From contig CALWGZ010000001.1 of assembly GCA_944380285.1 (NCBI GenBank), positions 1 through 64,000 of the forward strand: a stretch of 64,000 nt of DNA, read 5' to 3'. A model generated the notes under the pieces. That model saw only the letters and a program-made list of their open reading frames with translations. It had not been told where the DNA came from and did no database searches. Each line of letters begins with the position of its first letter. Position 1 is the first letter of the stretch. Shown here in pieces: positions 1 through 8,070 of the stretch. Position numbers and translations under genes: made by a program. Origin of the DNA: an uncultured Christensenellaceae bacterium. GTDB taxonomy: Bacteria; Bacillota; Clostridia; Christensenellales; UBA3700.

Positions 1-29
1 GTTCGGTGATCCACCTCTTCCCACCACAG

Positions 30-57
30 AAAAACGGACGTAGCTTTGACGTCCGTA
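30..57 (-). terminator. Terminator-like hairpin between repeat units
   Basis: The stem ACGGACGT/ACGTCCGT (34-57) is followed on the minus strand by a T-run. It is nearly identical to the hairpin at 547-569. Confidence 0.5.
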
Positions 58-370
58 TATGGGGTGGAGGTTCGCTTCCCGCTTTTCGTCTTCGAGAGCC
101 GATCGGCAGCAACTTCGCGAAAGCTGCCGCCTGCGGCGGACAGCCGAACCACGCGCTAAAGCGCCGTGGTTCGTAAATCCACCCCTTCTCAGCGCAAAAA
201 GCCGGCACCATAAATTTGGTGCCTCTTGTAAGGGGGGTGGAGGTTCGCTTCCCGCTTTTCGTCTTCGAAAGCCGGTTGGCAGCAACTTCGCGAAAGCTAC
301 CGCCTTCGGCGGACAGCCGAACCACGCGCTAAAGCGCCGTGGTTCGGTGATCCACCCCTTCCCACCACTG

Positions 371-395
371 AAAAAGGCACCCATTATCGGGTGCC
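371..395 (-). terminator. Terminator-like hairpin between repeat units
   Basis: The stem GGCACCC/GGGTGCC at 376-395 is followed on the minus strand by five Ts. Confidence 0.55.
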
Positions 396-541
396 TTTTG
401 TAAGGGGGTGGAGGTTCGCTTCCCGCTTATCGTCTTCGAGAGTAAGTTGACAGCAACTTCGCGAAAGCTGCCGCCTGCGGCGGACAGCCGAACCACGCCC
501 TTTTAGAGCCGTGGTTCGGTGATCCACCCCTTCCCACCACA

Positions 542-569
542 GAAAAACGGACGTCGCTTTGACGTCCGT
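542..569 (-). terminator. Terminator-like hairpin between repeat units
   Basis: A perfect 9-bp stem ACGGACGTC/GACGTCCGT (547-569) with a 5-nt loop is followed on the minus strand by a T-run. Confidence 0.55.
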
Positions 570-687
570 ATATGGGGTGGAGGTTCGCTTCCCGCTTTTC
601 GTCTTCGAGAGTAAGTTGGCAGCAACTTCGCGAAAGCGACCGCTTCGCGGATCGCCGAACCACGCCCTTTTAGGGCCGTGGTTCGTT

Positions 688-762
688 AATCCACCCCTTC
701 CCACCACACGCAAACAGGCGCCGAAAAGGCGCCTGTTTGCGTGTGGTGGGAAGGGGTGGATT
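688..762. repeat. Perfect 35-bp inverted repeat joining the repeat array to tRNA-Tyr
   Basis: The arms 688-722 and 728-762 are exact reverse complements around the 5-nt loop GAAAA. The right arm is the T-stem and acceptor 3' half of tRNA-Tyr plus its 3' flank. The left arm is the 3' end of the last array repeat. The inner stem (GGCGCC/GGCGCC, then TGTTTGCG on the minus strand) may also act as the terminator of the tRNA operon. Confidence 0.9.
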
Positions 763-828
763 CGAACCACCGAAGACATGGTCGGCAGATTTACAGTCTG
801 CTCCCTTTGGCCGCTCGGGAACCTTCCC
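744..828 (-). tRNA. tRNA-Tyr (GTA)
   Basis: This is an 85-nt class II tRNA with a long variable arm. The acceptor GGGAAGG pairs with CCTTCCC, and discriminator A plus CCA is encoded. The anticodon loop gives GTA. It is the last gene of a six-tRNA minus-strand cluster, and its 3' end is part of a perfect palindrome with the adjacent repeat array. Confidence 0.95.
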
Positions 829-832
829 TTGT

Positions 833-908
833 TGGAGCTGGTGACCGGAATCGAACCAGCAACCTGCTGATTACAAATCAGCTGCTCTGCCAGTTGAGCT
901 ACACCAGC
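833..908 (-). tRNA. tRNA-Thr (TGT)
   Basis: The acceptor GCTGGTG pairs with CACCAGC, the anticodon stem GCTGA/TCAGC encloses TGT, and CCA is encoded. Length is 76 nt, and it lies 4 nt upstream of tRNA-Tyr. Confidence 0.95.
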
Positions 909-928
909 CCGATCGCGATCTTTCGCTT

Positions 929-1004
929 TGGTGCCTCGGGGCGGAATCGAACCACCGACACGGGGATTTTCAGTCCCCTGCTCTACCGACTGAGCTACCG
1001 AGGC
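929..1004 (-). tRNA. tRNA-Phe (GAA)
   Basis: The acceptor GCCTCGG pairs with CCGAGGC, the anticodon stem GGGGA/TCCCC encloses GAA, and CCA is encoded. Confidence 0.95.
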
Positions 1005-1046
1005 ATATTTTTTATGAGTGATATCGCTACCACTCATAAGATATTT

Positions 1047-1123
1047 TGGCGATTCGGAAGGGACTCGAACCCTCGACCTCTAGCGTGACAGGCTAGCGTT
1101 CTAACCAGCTGAACTACCGAACC
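1047..1123 (-). tRNA. tRNA-Asp (GTC)
   Basis: The acceptor GGTTCGG pairs with CCGAATC (one G-T pair). The anticodon stem CTAGC/GCTAG encloses GTC, the discriminator is G and CCA is encoded. Confidence 0.95.
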
Positions 1124-1138
1124 ATGTTATCTTGTTTG

Positions 1139-1215
1139 TGGTGGGCCATCAAGGACTCGAACCTTGGACCGACCGGTTATGAGCCGGTTGCTCTAACCAA
1201 CTGAGCTAATGGCCC
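1139..1215 (-). tRNA. tRNA with CAT anticodon (tRNA-Met or tRNA-Ile2)
   Basis: The acceptor GGGCCAT pairs perfectly with ATGGCCC, so this is not an initiator tRNA. The anticodon loop CTCATAA fits both elongator Met and lysidine-modified Ile2. C4-G69 and C5-G68 are the pairs recognised by E. coli TilS, which favours Ile2. Position next to Asp-Phe-Thr-Tyr resembles Bacillus clusters that have Met here. The identity is left open. Confidence 0.9.
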
Positions 1216-1230
1216 ACAATTTTATTGCAT

Positions 1231-1306
1231 TGGTCGGGGTGAAGAGACTCGAACTCCCGGCCTCATGGTCCCAAACCACGCGCGCTACCAACTGCGCCAC
1301 ACCCCG
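1231..1306 (-). tRNA. tRNA-Pro (TGG)
   Basis: The acceptor CGGGGTG pairs with CACCCCG, the anticodon stem CGTGG/CCATG encloses TGG, and CCA is encoded. It is the first tRNA of the minus-strand cluster as seen in this window. Confidence 0.95.
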
Positions 1307-1457
1307 CTGTTACCGCTCCGTGCGACTTCTAAAATATACTATAAGGGGAGCGGCTTTGTCAACGATTTGACGGCACTTTTTTGCGATTTTGCAAAAATAT
1401 TTTTGCAGCGCTTACCTCAATGCCGCGCGAGCATTTTTTTGTGCGGCGAACACCGCG

Positions 1458-1490
1458 CAAAACGGCTCCCCGAACAAAGTCGGGGAGCCG
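1458..1490 (-). terminator. Rho-independent terminator of the cmk-plsC-ispH/rpsA operon
   Basis: The stem CGGCTCCCCGA/TCGGGGAGCCG (about 1463-1490) lies just after the ispH-rpsA stop and is followed by TTTTG on the minus strand. Confidence 0.8.
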
Positions 1491-1503
1491 AAGAACACGC
1501 TTG

Positions 1504-3825
1504 TCAGTCCTTTTTGTCCTCGTCGGAAGCAGCCGTATCCTCGGCAGCCTCGTCGCCCTCGGGCAAATTGATCATGCTGAACAGATCGCCGAAGGTAGCG
1601 GTGCCGGACTCGGACTTCCACGAAGTGACCTCGTTGGGGTCGTCGGACTTCTTGGGTTGTCTCTTGCGCGGAGCGGAAGCGGCGCCGGAAGCGGCGTTCT
1701 CGAACTTCTTCGCGTTGCGGGAAGCCCTTCTCTCCTTCGCTTCCTGATAGTCCTCGTCGGAGATCTCAACGTCGGGGCTGCTCTGAGCGGAAACAGCCTT
1801 GATCGAAAGCGTGATCTTGTTGTCGGAGAATTTGATGACCTTGGCGGTGACTTCATCGCCGACTTTGTACAGATCGGCGGGATCCTTGACATAGTGATTC
1901 GCCATCTCGGAGACGGGAACGAGACCGTCGACGTCTTGCTCGATCAACACGAATATGCCGTACTTGAACACGCCCGTGACCTTGCCGGTGACGACCGAAC
2001 CGACGGGATACTTCTCTGCGGCGATCTCGTACGGCTTCTTCTGCAATTGCTTGTAGCCGAGAGAGACCCTGCCCGACTCTCTGTCCGCCTTGAGGATGAT
2101 GAACTCGTAGGTCTTGCCGATCTCGAGGACCTCGGCGGGATTGGAGATCTTGTGATGAGACAGATCGGAGACGTGCGCCAGACAGTCATAGTTGTAGACG
2201 CTGACGAACGCGCCGAAGTCGGTCAACCTCTTGACCTTGCCCTTGACGACCTCGCCGACTTGGAGCTTCGCCCAAAGTTCCTCTTCTTTGCGAGCTTTCT
2301 CTTCTTCGAGAACGACGCGCTGAGAAGCGACGATGGAACGCCTCTTGGAGATCTCGAGCGGCTTCTTCTCCTCTGCGGGAGCCTCGGTCGCTTCGACCTG
2401 CTCGACAGCCTCGGTCTGAGCCTCGGCGGCCTCGCCTTCCTGCGCCTGCTCGGCGACTTCCGCCGGAGCTTGCTCGCCCTTCTTCTTGGGCTCGATGGCG
2501 CGCAGACGGAGCTGTTTGCCGACATACTTTTCGAGATCGGTCACAAAGCCGATGCGGATCTGAGACGCAGGGATGAAGATCTTGTAGCTGCCCAGCCTCG
2601 CCTCGAGACCGCCCTTGACCGCCCTCTCGACGGTGACGGTGAAAATGCCGCCGCGGATAGCCTCTTCCGCCTCTTTGTCCTCTTTGACGCGCTTGTCGAC
2701 CGCTTTCTTGGAGAACGCGACTTCGTCGTTTCTGTCCTTTCTGCCCGACTTTTCGATGACCATGGCATCGAACTTGTCGCCCGTCGAATAGTTGGCGGGA
2801 TCATATGTAACGCCGTCGAGTTCGACCTCGGACTTGTCGATGAAACCGTCCTTCTTGCCGCCGAAGCCGACGTAGATGCCTTCGGGAGTTGCACTGATGA
2901 CCGTGCAAGTGTAGGTTTTGCCCGCCCTGATGTCCATCGACCTCTTGGCGGTTCTTTCAGACTCTTTCAGAAGTTCTTCAAAAGACTCTTTGGTGTTGGT
3001 GTTTTGAGTGTCACTCATTTGTTTGATTACCTCCGCTATCAACTCACCCGGAGTTGACGCCCCGGCTGTCACGCCGAGAAGTTTATGATTTTTTGCTGCA
3101 ACCGACTTGACGTCGGCTATTTTCTCGATCAGATAGGTGTCCTCGCAATGCGCTTTGCAGATGTCGTATAGCTTCAGAGTGTTGCTGCTCGACGAACTGC
3201 CGATGACGACCATCGCGTCGCACTTTTTCGCGAGTTCCTCCGCCCCCCTTTGTCTATCCTTTGTAGTATAGCAAATAGTATTGTATATTTCAAGCGTTTT
3301 GCACCGATTTTCGAGCATTTGACGCAAATTTTCGAATTTTTTTTCGCTGTATGTCGTCTGTACCACCGCACTGTATTCCCCCGAGATATCCAAAGCGGCG
3401 ACGTCCTCTTCTCCGTCGACGATGACGGCGTTGCCTTCCGCCCAGCCGACGTGCCCGATCACCTCGGGATGATCCTTGCCGCCGATGACGACGATGTGCC
3501 TCCCTCTCTCCACTTCGCACTTGATGATCGAGTGTATCTTCTTGACAAACGGACATGTCGCGTCGACATACGGAATGTCCCTCTCTTCGAGTTCGCGATA
3601 GACAGCCTCGCCCACTCCGTGCGAGCGGATGATCACCGTGCCTTCGGTATATTCGGCAAGCGAATCGATCGTGCCTACGCCCGCTGCGGCGAGCCTCTCG
3701 TTGACGTAGTCGTTGTGGATGAGCTTGCCCAAAGTGACGCGCTTGCCCGGCGTGTTCATCGCCGCGTCGACCGCGCCCTTGACGCCCATGCAAAACCCCG
3801 CGCCGTGCGCGACGATCAGCTTCAC
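1504..3825 (-). CDS. ispH: 4-hydroxy-3-methylbut-2-enyl diphosphate reductase fused to S1 RNA-binding domains
   Basis: Residues 1-280 are IspH (LytB), the last enzyme of the MEP isoprenoid pathway, which reduces HMBPP to IPP and DMAPP using a [4Fe-4S] cluster. The three cluster cysteines are visible at C12 (GFCMG), C91 (DATCPF) and C185 (TICYT), and SSNTLKLYDI carries substrate-pocket residues. About residue 300 onward come four S1-type OB folds, near 305-380, 395-465, 545-620 and 630-700. An acidic Glu/Ala-rich linker precedes the third, and the tail is highly charged. This fusion is known in Clostridia, where the S1 part may serve as ribosomal protein S1. The start is GTG: its GTGA overlaps the plsC stop, so the two genes are translationally coupled. 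It is the last gene of the cmk-plsC-ispH operon. Confidence 0.95.
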   Translation of the reverse strand: MKLIVAHGAGFCMGVKGAVDAAMNTPGKRVTLGKLIHNDYVNERLAAAGVGTIDSLAEYTEGTVIIRSHGVGEAVYRELEERDIPYVDATCPFVKKIHSIIKCEVERGRHIVVIGGKDHPEVIGHVGWAEGNAVIVDGEEDVAALDISGEYSAVVQTTYSEKKFENLRQMLENRCKTLEIYNTICYTTKDRQRGAEELAKKCDAMVVIGSSSSSNTLKLYDICKAHCEDTYLIEKIADVKSVAAKNHKLLGVTAGASTPGELIAEVIKQMSDTQNTNTKESFEELLKESERTAKRSMDIRAGKTYTCTVISATPEGIYVGFGGKKDGFIDKSEVELDGVTYDPANYSTGDKFDAMVIEKSGRKDRNDEVAFSKKAVDKRVKEDKEAEEAIRGGIFTVTVERAVKGGLEARLGSYKIFIPASQIRIGFVTDLEKYVGKQLRLRAIEPKKKGEQAPAEVAEQAQEGEAAEAQTEAVEQVEATEAPAEEKKPLEISKRRSIVASQRVVLEEEKARKEEELWAKLQVGEVVKGKVKRLTDFGAFVSVYNYDCLAHVSDLSHHKISNPAEVLEIGKTYEFIILKADRESGRVSLGYKQLQKKPYEIAAEKYPVGSVVTGKVTGVFKYGIFVLIEQDVDGLVPVSEMANHYVKDPADLYKVGDEVTAKVIKFSDNKITLSIKAVSAQSSPDVEISDEDYQEAKERRASRNAKKFENAASGAASAPRKRQPKKSDDPNEVTSWKSESGTATFGDLFSMINLPEGDEAAEDTAASDEDKKD

Positions 3826-4607
3826 TTATCCTCCGCAGCGCTGGCGCCGGACGCGTCCGCATCGGCTTCGGGCGACGGCAGAGCCCGGTCTGCGGCATGC
3901 GCGGCGAGATAGCGGTCGAGTTTGCCGTGATACTTCTCGACGATCTCGTCGATCTGAACGCGCAATTCGTTCATCTTGGCGACGACATACGCGTTGGCTT
4001 CGTCCTTGACGTCGCGTATCGGCTTGTCGTAAAAGCGGCTGAGGTCGATCGGGTCGCCGACGATCAGCTTGTTGCCCTTGAAACCGAAAGGCTTTTGACG
4101 GCAATAGTAGAGCGTCGGGACGAGCTGAGTCTTCGTCCTCAAAGCGATCGCTACCGCGCCCTCTTTGAAGGGCAGCAGAGTCTTGGACTTGCCGTCCTTG
4201 ACACGCGTTCCCTCGGGGAAGATCAGCACCTTGCCGCCGGAATTGAGCTCTTTGAGCATCTCCCTCAGCGCGCCTATGTCCGAATCCCCTCTCGAAACGC
4301 TGATCGCGCGGCAGAGCGCGGTCAAAAAGTTGCCGACAAAGCGGTTGTTCATCGCCTCCGCCTTGACCGCGATGCGCCCTTGAAAATTGAACAATTTGTG
4401 ATATATCACACATGCGTCAAGGGGGGAATAGTGGTTGCAAATGCACATCACGCTCCCCTCTTTGGGGAACTTTTCGGCAAAATAGACGGTGCGGGGAAGC
4501 CACACTATCTTCATCAAAAATCTGCCTATCCGCGCAAGCGCGCGATAGAACAGATTGGGTCTGTCGCTGTACTTATTCTTGACCTTTTTTCTTCTTTCCG
4601 AGGACAT
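3822..4607 (-). CDS. plsC: 1-acyl-sn-glycerol-3-phosphate acyltransferase (PlsC family)
   Basis: The protein (~261 aa) transfers an acyl chain to lysophosphatidic acid to give phosphatidic acid at the membrane. It has the HX4D catalytic motif (NHYSPLDA) and the FPEGTR phosphate-binding motif. A hydrophobic stretch near residues 20-45 can anchor it. I chose the ATG at 4607, which has GGAGG 12 nt upstream; a longer frame starts with TTG at 4628. The gene overlaps the 3' end of cmk by ~35 nt and the start of ispH by 4 nt. The cmk-plsC-ispH/rpsA order is common in Clostridia. Confidence 0.92.
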   Translation of the reverse strand: MSSERRKKVKNKYSDRPNLFYRALARIGRFLMKIVWLPRTVYFAEKFPKEGSVMCICNHYSPLDACVIYHKLFNFQGRIAVKAEAMNNRFVGNFLTALCRAISVSRGDSDIGALREMLKELNSGGKVLIFPEGTRVKDGKSKTLLPFKEGAVAIALRTKTQLVPTLYYCRQKPFGFKGNKLIVGDPIDLSRFYDKPIRDVKDEANAYVVAKMNELRVQIDEIVEKYHGKLDRYLAAHAADRALPSPEADADASGASAAEDK

Positions 4608-5247
4608 AGTCCGTGATGACCTCCGCAACTTGATCCGCGGTCATATCCGTGCTGTCTATGAGGACGGAATCCTCCGTCTTGGTCAGCGGCGCGAACGCCC
4701 TGTGCGAATCGTTGTGATCTCTGTCTTTTATGTCCGCAAGGACGGTGTCGTAATCGACATCGGCGCCCTTTGCGCGCAATTCTTCAAAACGTCTTCTCGC
4801 CCTCTCCTCGACGTCGGCGGTCAAAAAGAACTTGTACTTTGCGTCGGGCAGGACATAGCTGGTGATGTCCCTGCCGTCAAGCACGACGTCGCTCTCGGAC
4901 GCGATCTTGCGCTGCATCGCGACCAAAAACAGCCGCACCGCCGGGATCTTGGACACGTCGGACGCCGCCTTGGAGATCGCGTGCTCGCGGATCGCGGTCG
5001 ACACGTCTTCGCCGTTGAGCATGATGCTGCGCTCCGGGGTGTCCGAAAACGAAAGCTCTATCTCGTCCAAAAGCGGTACGACAGCTCCTTCGTCGAGCGG
5101 CGAAACGCCCTTGCGCACCACATACAGCGCCACCGCCCTGTACATTGCGCCCGTGTCGAGATAGGTGATCCCGAGCCGCTTGGCAAGCATTTTGCCGATC
5201 GTGCTCTTGCCTGCGCCGGATGGTCCGTCGATCGCGATGTTTATCAT
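4573..5247 (-). CDS. cmk: (d)CMP kinase
   Basis: A 224-aa nucleoside monophosphate kinase that phosphorylates CMP and dCMP. The P-loop GPSGAGKS is at residues 8-15, followed by YLDTGAMYRAVAL in the NMP-binding region and GRDITSYVLPDA, typical of Cmk. The length is normal. It is the first gene of the operon, transcribed from a clear sigma-A promoter and a leader of about 30-35 nt with the ribosome-binding site CGGAG. Confidence 0.96.
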   Translation of the reverse strand: MINIAIDGPSGAGKSTIGKMLAKRLGITYLDTGAMYRAVALYVVRKGVSPLDEGAVVPLLDEIELSFSDTPERSIMLNGEDVSTAIREHAISKAASDVSKIPAVRLFLVAMQRKIASESDVVLDGRDITSYVLPDAKYKFFLTADVEERARRRFEELRAKGADVDYDTVLADIKDRDHNDSHRAFAPLTKTEDSVLIDSTDMTADQVAEVITDYVLGKKKKGQE

Positions 5248-5286
5248 GAGTATCTCCGAAGTCGTAATAATTTATTTATATCAACT

Positions 5287-5315
5287 ATTATACACGCGAC
5301 GCGCCCCAAAATCAA
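5287..5315 (-). promoter_or_regulatory. Sigma-A promoter of cmk-plsC-ispH/rpsA
   Basis: The -35 TTGATT (5310-5315), a 17-bp spacer and the -10 TATAAT (5287-5292) lie 40 nt upstream of the cmk ATG in a short AT-rich gap. Confidence 0.85.
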
Positions 5316-5329
5316 GTTTTGAGAGCATG

Positions 5330-6574
5330 TTATCCGCGCTTTTCGCAAATCGCACGCGCCGCCGACGCCGCGGTAGCCCACGCGTTTTGAAGGTTAAAAC
5401 CGCCGGTCAACGAGTCGACGTCTATGACCTCGCCGACAAAATACAGTCCGCCCACCTTTTTGCATTGCATAGTCTTGGGGTCGAGCTCGCCCGTCGCCAC
5501 CCCTCCCGAGGTGACGATCGCCTGTTCCGCGCCCTCGGCGCCGACAACGGAAAAGTCAAAGTTTTTGAGCGCGGCGACGATGCGTCTGCGCGTCGCCTTG
5601 TCGACGTCGGACGCCCTCTTTTCGCCGTCCGCTCGGGCGCATTCGAGAACCGCCGAAACCGCTGCGGACGGCAGCAATTTCTGCGCCACGACTTTTAGTT
5701 TTGCCGTCGGCGCGGAGGAAAATTCGCGCAGCAGCCGCGCGTCGAGAGTCGCCTCGTCGAGCGCCGGTTTGAAGTCAACGATCCCCTTGCTCCCGCCCGG
5801 GAAAAGCCCGTTCTTGTCGCGGTATTTGCACGTCAGCGCCGAACATGTCAGCACTATCGATCCTGTCACTGCTCCGCGCTCGAACTGCATTTCGCCGAAC
5901 TCGGACGCGACGACCTTGCCGCCTATCTCGACGTCAAAACGCACGTTTTTGAGCGCAAGTCCGCCAAGCGAGCCCGTCCCATTCGTCCGCAGCGGAACGA
6001 GCGAAGGCTTTGGGTCAACCACTTTGAGATCCAATGAGCGCGCAAAGGCGCAGCCGTCGCCGGTACTGCCCGTTGAGGGATAGGTGACGCCGCCGGTCGC
6101 GACCACCACCGCGTCGGCAAAATAAAGCTCTTGACCTGCGCGCACTCCGACCGCCCTGCCGCCGTCGGTCTCGATCGCGGTCACGCGCTTGTCGAACAAA
6201 AATTTTACGCCGCCCCTCTCACAGTCGCGGACGAGCGCCTTGATGACGTCGGACGACTTGTCCGAACACGGAAAGACGCGCTTGCCGCGCTCGGTTTTGA
6301 GCCGCAATCCTATCGACTCGAAGTAGTCCTTGACCGCGGACGGCGGAAATGCATGCGCGGCGGAATACAAAAATTTTGCGCCGTTGACGGTCGAGGCAAG
6401 CCACTCCGACACATCGCAGTCGTTGGTCAGGTTGCACCTGCCCTTGCCGGTGATGAACAGCTTTTTGCCCGCCTTGGAATTGCGCTCGATCACTGTCACG
6501 TCTGCTCCGCCGCGCGCAAGCAGCGCCGCGCACATCAGCCCGGACGCCCCCGCGCCGATGACGACCGCTCTCAA
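5330..6574 (-). CDS. HI0933-like (BaiN/RdsA-type) FAD-dependent flavoprotein
   Basis: A ~414-aa flavoprotein of the HI0933 family. The Rossmann dinucleotide-binding motif VVIGAGASGLMCA is at the very N terminus, followed by GKKLFITGKGRCNLTN, the family signature, and near the C terminus GEVIDVDSLTGGFNLQNAW for FAD binding. The start is TTG at 6574 with AGAGGTG upstream; it overlaps the surE stop, so the two are probably co-translated. The in-frame extension upstream of this TTG is surE antisense-frame noise and lacks family similarity. The physiological substrate is unknown; some relatives are assigned to reductase activities. Confidence 0.88.
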   Translation of the reverse strand: MRAVVIGAGASGLMCAALLARGGADVTVIERNSKAGKKLFITGKGRCNLTNDCDVSEWLASTVNGAKFLYSAAHAFPPSAVKDYFESIGLRLKTERGKRVFPCSDKSSDVIKALVRDCERGGVKFLFDKRVTAIETDGGRAVGVRAGQELYFADAVVVATGGVTYPSTGSTGDGCAFARSLDLKVVDPKPSLVPLRTNGTGSLGGLALKNVRFDVEIGGKVVASEFGEMQFERGAVTGSIVLTCSALTCKYRDKNGLFPGGSKGIVDFKPALDEATLDARLLREFSSAPTAKLKVVAQKLLPSAAVSAVLECARADGEKRASDVDKATRRRIVAALKNFDFSVVGAEGAEQAIVTSGGVATGELDPKTMQCKKVGGLYFVGEVIDVDSLTGGFNLQNAWATAASAARAICEKRG

Positions 6575-7311
6575 AACCGCACCTCTTTGAGGCGCGACCA
6601 AAGCGCGTCGTCGTTGAGATAGACCCTCACGGGAGAGACGGTCGCCCAGCCCTGCTCGCAGAGCACGACGTCGGTTTCGGGATCGTTGCCCTCGGCAGGC
6701 ACGGGATGACCGGTGATGAAGTAGCCCTTGTCGGGCACATATTGATATTCGTCCAAATAGAACCTGTCGCCTGTGCGTGCGATCCTGACCCCTTTGAGCT
6801 CGCACTGCGGACAAGGGAAATTGATGTTGAAGATAGTGTTGCAGTCGCCGGGCAGCATGTCCGCCAAAAGCGAGACGTTGCGCGCGACAAACTTGGCGAC
6901 ATAGGCGTAGTCGTTGTCCTTGTTCTCATAGGACACGGCGATCGCCTTGACCTTGTGCAGACACGCTTCGAGCGCGGCGTTGACCGTGCCCGAATAGACG
7001 ATGTCGGTGCCTATGTTGCAGGTGTTGTTGATGCCGCTGATGACGAGATCGGGCTTGAAACCGAGAATGACGTCGATGCCGAATTTGACGCAGTCCGCCG
7101 GCGTGCCGTCGAGCGAATATATCAATCTGCCGTCGTCCGAAGCGACGGGCTTGAAGTTGAGCGGTTCGTGAAAAGTGAGGCTGTGCCCGCACCCCGACCT
7201 CTCGTAAGACGGCGCGACGATGTACAGCTCATGATCGGCGCAGAGCGCGTCCGCCAGCGCGTGCAGACCGGGCGCGCTCACGCCGTCGTCGTTGACAAGT
7301 AATATCTTCAT
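6571..7311 (-). CDS. surE: 5'/3'-nucleotidase SurE
   Basis: A 246-aa metal-dependent nucleotidase acting on nucleoside 5' and 3' monophosphates. The N terminus MKILLVNDDGVSAPG holds the two metal-binding aspartates. The middle contains SGINNTCNIGTDIVYSGTV, characteristic of SurE, followed by the usual family region ending in DTDVVLCEQGWATVSP. There is no Shine-Dalgarno sequence before the ATG, and the -10-like box lies only 6 nt upstream, so the mRNA may be leaderless. The stop overlaps the TTG start of the downstream flavoprotein. Confidence 0.95.
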   Translation of the reverse strand: MKILLVNDDGVSAPGLHALADALCADHELYIVAPSYERSGCGHSLTFHEPLNFKPVASDDGRLIYSLDGTPADCVKFGIDVILGFKPDLVISGINNTCNIGTDIVYSGTVNAALEACLHKVKAIAVSYENKDNDYAYVAKFVARNVSLLADMLPGDCNTIFNINFPCPQCELKGVRIARTGDRFYLDEYQYVPDKGYFITGHPVPAEGNDPETDVVLCEQGWATVSPVRVYLNDDALWSRLKEVRF

Positions 7312-7317
7312 AAGTCA

Positions 7318-7346
7318 ATATTACTAAATCGCGGCGAAAAGCGCAA
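7318..7346 (-). promoter_or_regulatory. Probable surE promoter, 6 nt from the start codon
   Basis: TTGCGC (7341-7346), 17 bp and TAATAT (7318-7323), then six bases and the surE ATG. The same geometry occurs at ftsA and at the metallophosphoesterase. Confidence 0.55.
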
Positions 7347-7356
7347 CCGCTTTGAG

Positions 7357-8061
7357 TCAACTTCTGTCGTCGAAATCGCGTTTGAGCTTGGTCATCACCT
7401 TCTTTTCGAGCCGCGAGATGTACGACTGCGAAATGCCCATGATGTCGGCGATCTCCTTTTGCGTCTTGCGCGCCGCGCCCATCACGCCGAATCGCATCTT
7501 GATGATCTGCTTTTCGCGCGGATCGAGGTTTTGAAGGCACTGCATCAGCAAGCTCTTCTCTTCGTCCCTTTCAAGATCGCGCCCCACGGTGTCGCTCTCG
7601 GTCCCCAAAACGTCGGACAGCAGCAGTACGTTGCCCTCCCAATCGACGTTGAGCGGCTCGTCGAGCGACATCTCCGCCTTGGTGCGCACGCTCTTGCGCA
7701 GCTGCATCAATATCTCGTTCTCGATGCAGCGGCTCGCGTAGGTCGCGAGCTTGATCTTTTTGGAACCGTCGAACGACTTGACCGCCTTGATCAGCCCTAT
7801 CGTCCCCACCGAGATCAGATCGTCCATGTCCACGCCCGACGAATCGAATTTTTTGGCGATGTAGATCACGAGACGCAGGTTGTGTTCGATCAGCTCGTTG
7901 CGAGCCTCGACGTCTCCGTCGGCGAGCCGCGCCGTCAGTTCCGCCTCTCGCTCCGCCGAAAGCGGTCCGGGCAGCGAATCGGCGCCGGTCAGATAGTCGA
8001 CTTCGCCGCGGTCGGCAAGCCCAAGCAATCTTTTGAGCCAAATTTTGAATCTCTCGAACAT
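7357..8061 (-). CDS. sigE: RNA polymerase sigma factor SigE (mother-cell sporulation sigma)
   Basis: A 234-aa sigma-70 family protein. Region 2 contains NLRLVIYIAKKF and DLISVGTIGLIKAVKSFD, followed by KLATYASRCIENEILMQLRK, which is diagnostic of the SigE/SigK/SigG sporulation group. Region 4 has an HTH around QKEIADIMGISQSYISRLEKK. The ~25-residue N-terminal extension with FKIWLKRLLGL fits the membrane-binding pro-sequence removed by SpoIIGA. A ribosome-binding site GGAGGTATCG precedes the ATG. It lies 9 nt downstream of spoIIGA, the order seen in Bacillus, although sigG does not follow here. Confidence 0.93.
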   Translation of the reverse strand: MFERFKIWLKRLLGLADRGEVDYLTGADSLPGPLSAEREAELTARLADGDVEARNELIEHNLRLVIYIAKKFDSSGVDMDDLISVGTIGLIKAVKSFDGSKKIKLATYASRCIENEILMQLRKSVRTKAEMSLDEPLNVDWEGNVLLLSDVLGTESDTVGRDLERDEEKSLLMQCLQNLDPREKQIIKMRFGVMGAARKTQKEIADIMGISQSYISRLEKKVMTKLKRDFDDRS

Positions 8062-8070
8062 CGATACCTC

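Larger units (their letters stand above)
1..697 (+). repeat. Tandem array of ~171-bp structured repeats ending in a tRNA-Tyr-like 3' end
   Basis: Four complete units occupy 61-185, 234-358, 405-530 and 574-697, and the 3' end of a fifth lies at 1-30. Each unit begins GGGGTGGA and ends TCCACCCC, so the ends can pair. Inside is a hairpin built on AACCACG/CGTGGTT whose inner pairs change together: CGC/GCG in the first two units, and CCC paired with GGG or a near match in the last two. The 3' end reads GTGGTTCG, two to four variable bases, then ATCCACCCCTTCCCACCA. This matches the T arm and acceptor of the nearby tRNA-Tyr, but on the opposite strand. Units are separated by short perfect hairpins (34-57, 204-223, 376-395, 547-569) that have T-runs on the minus strand. 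I see no credible coding region. Confidence 0.85.

Noticed and set aside
384..1088. Open frames across the repeats and tRNAs
   Set aside because: They translate repeat and tRNA sequence, giving repeated Arg-rich peptides. The region is structured RNA or repeats, not protein.
1381..3057. A 558-codon plus-strand frame opposite ispH-rpsA
   Set aside because: It is antisense to a well-supported gene, and the Leu/Asp-rich translation matches no family.
1504..3825. Fusion of ispH and S1 domains considered as an assembly or frameshift artefact
   Set aside because: The same fusion is known in many Clostridia and the reading frame is continuous and well conserved throughout.
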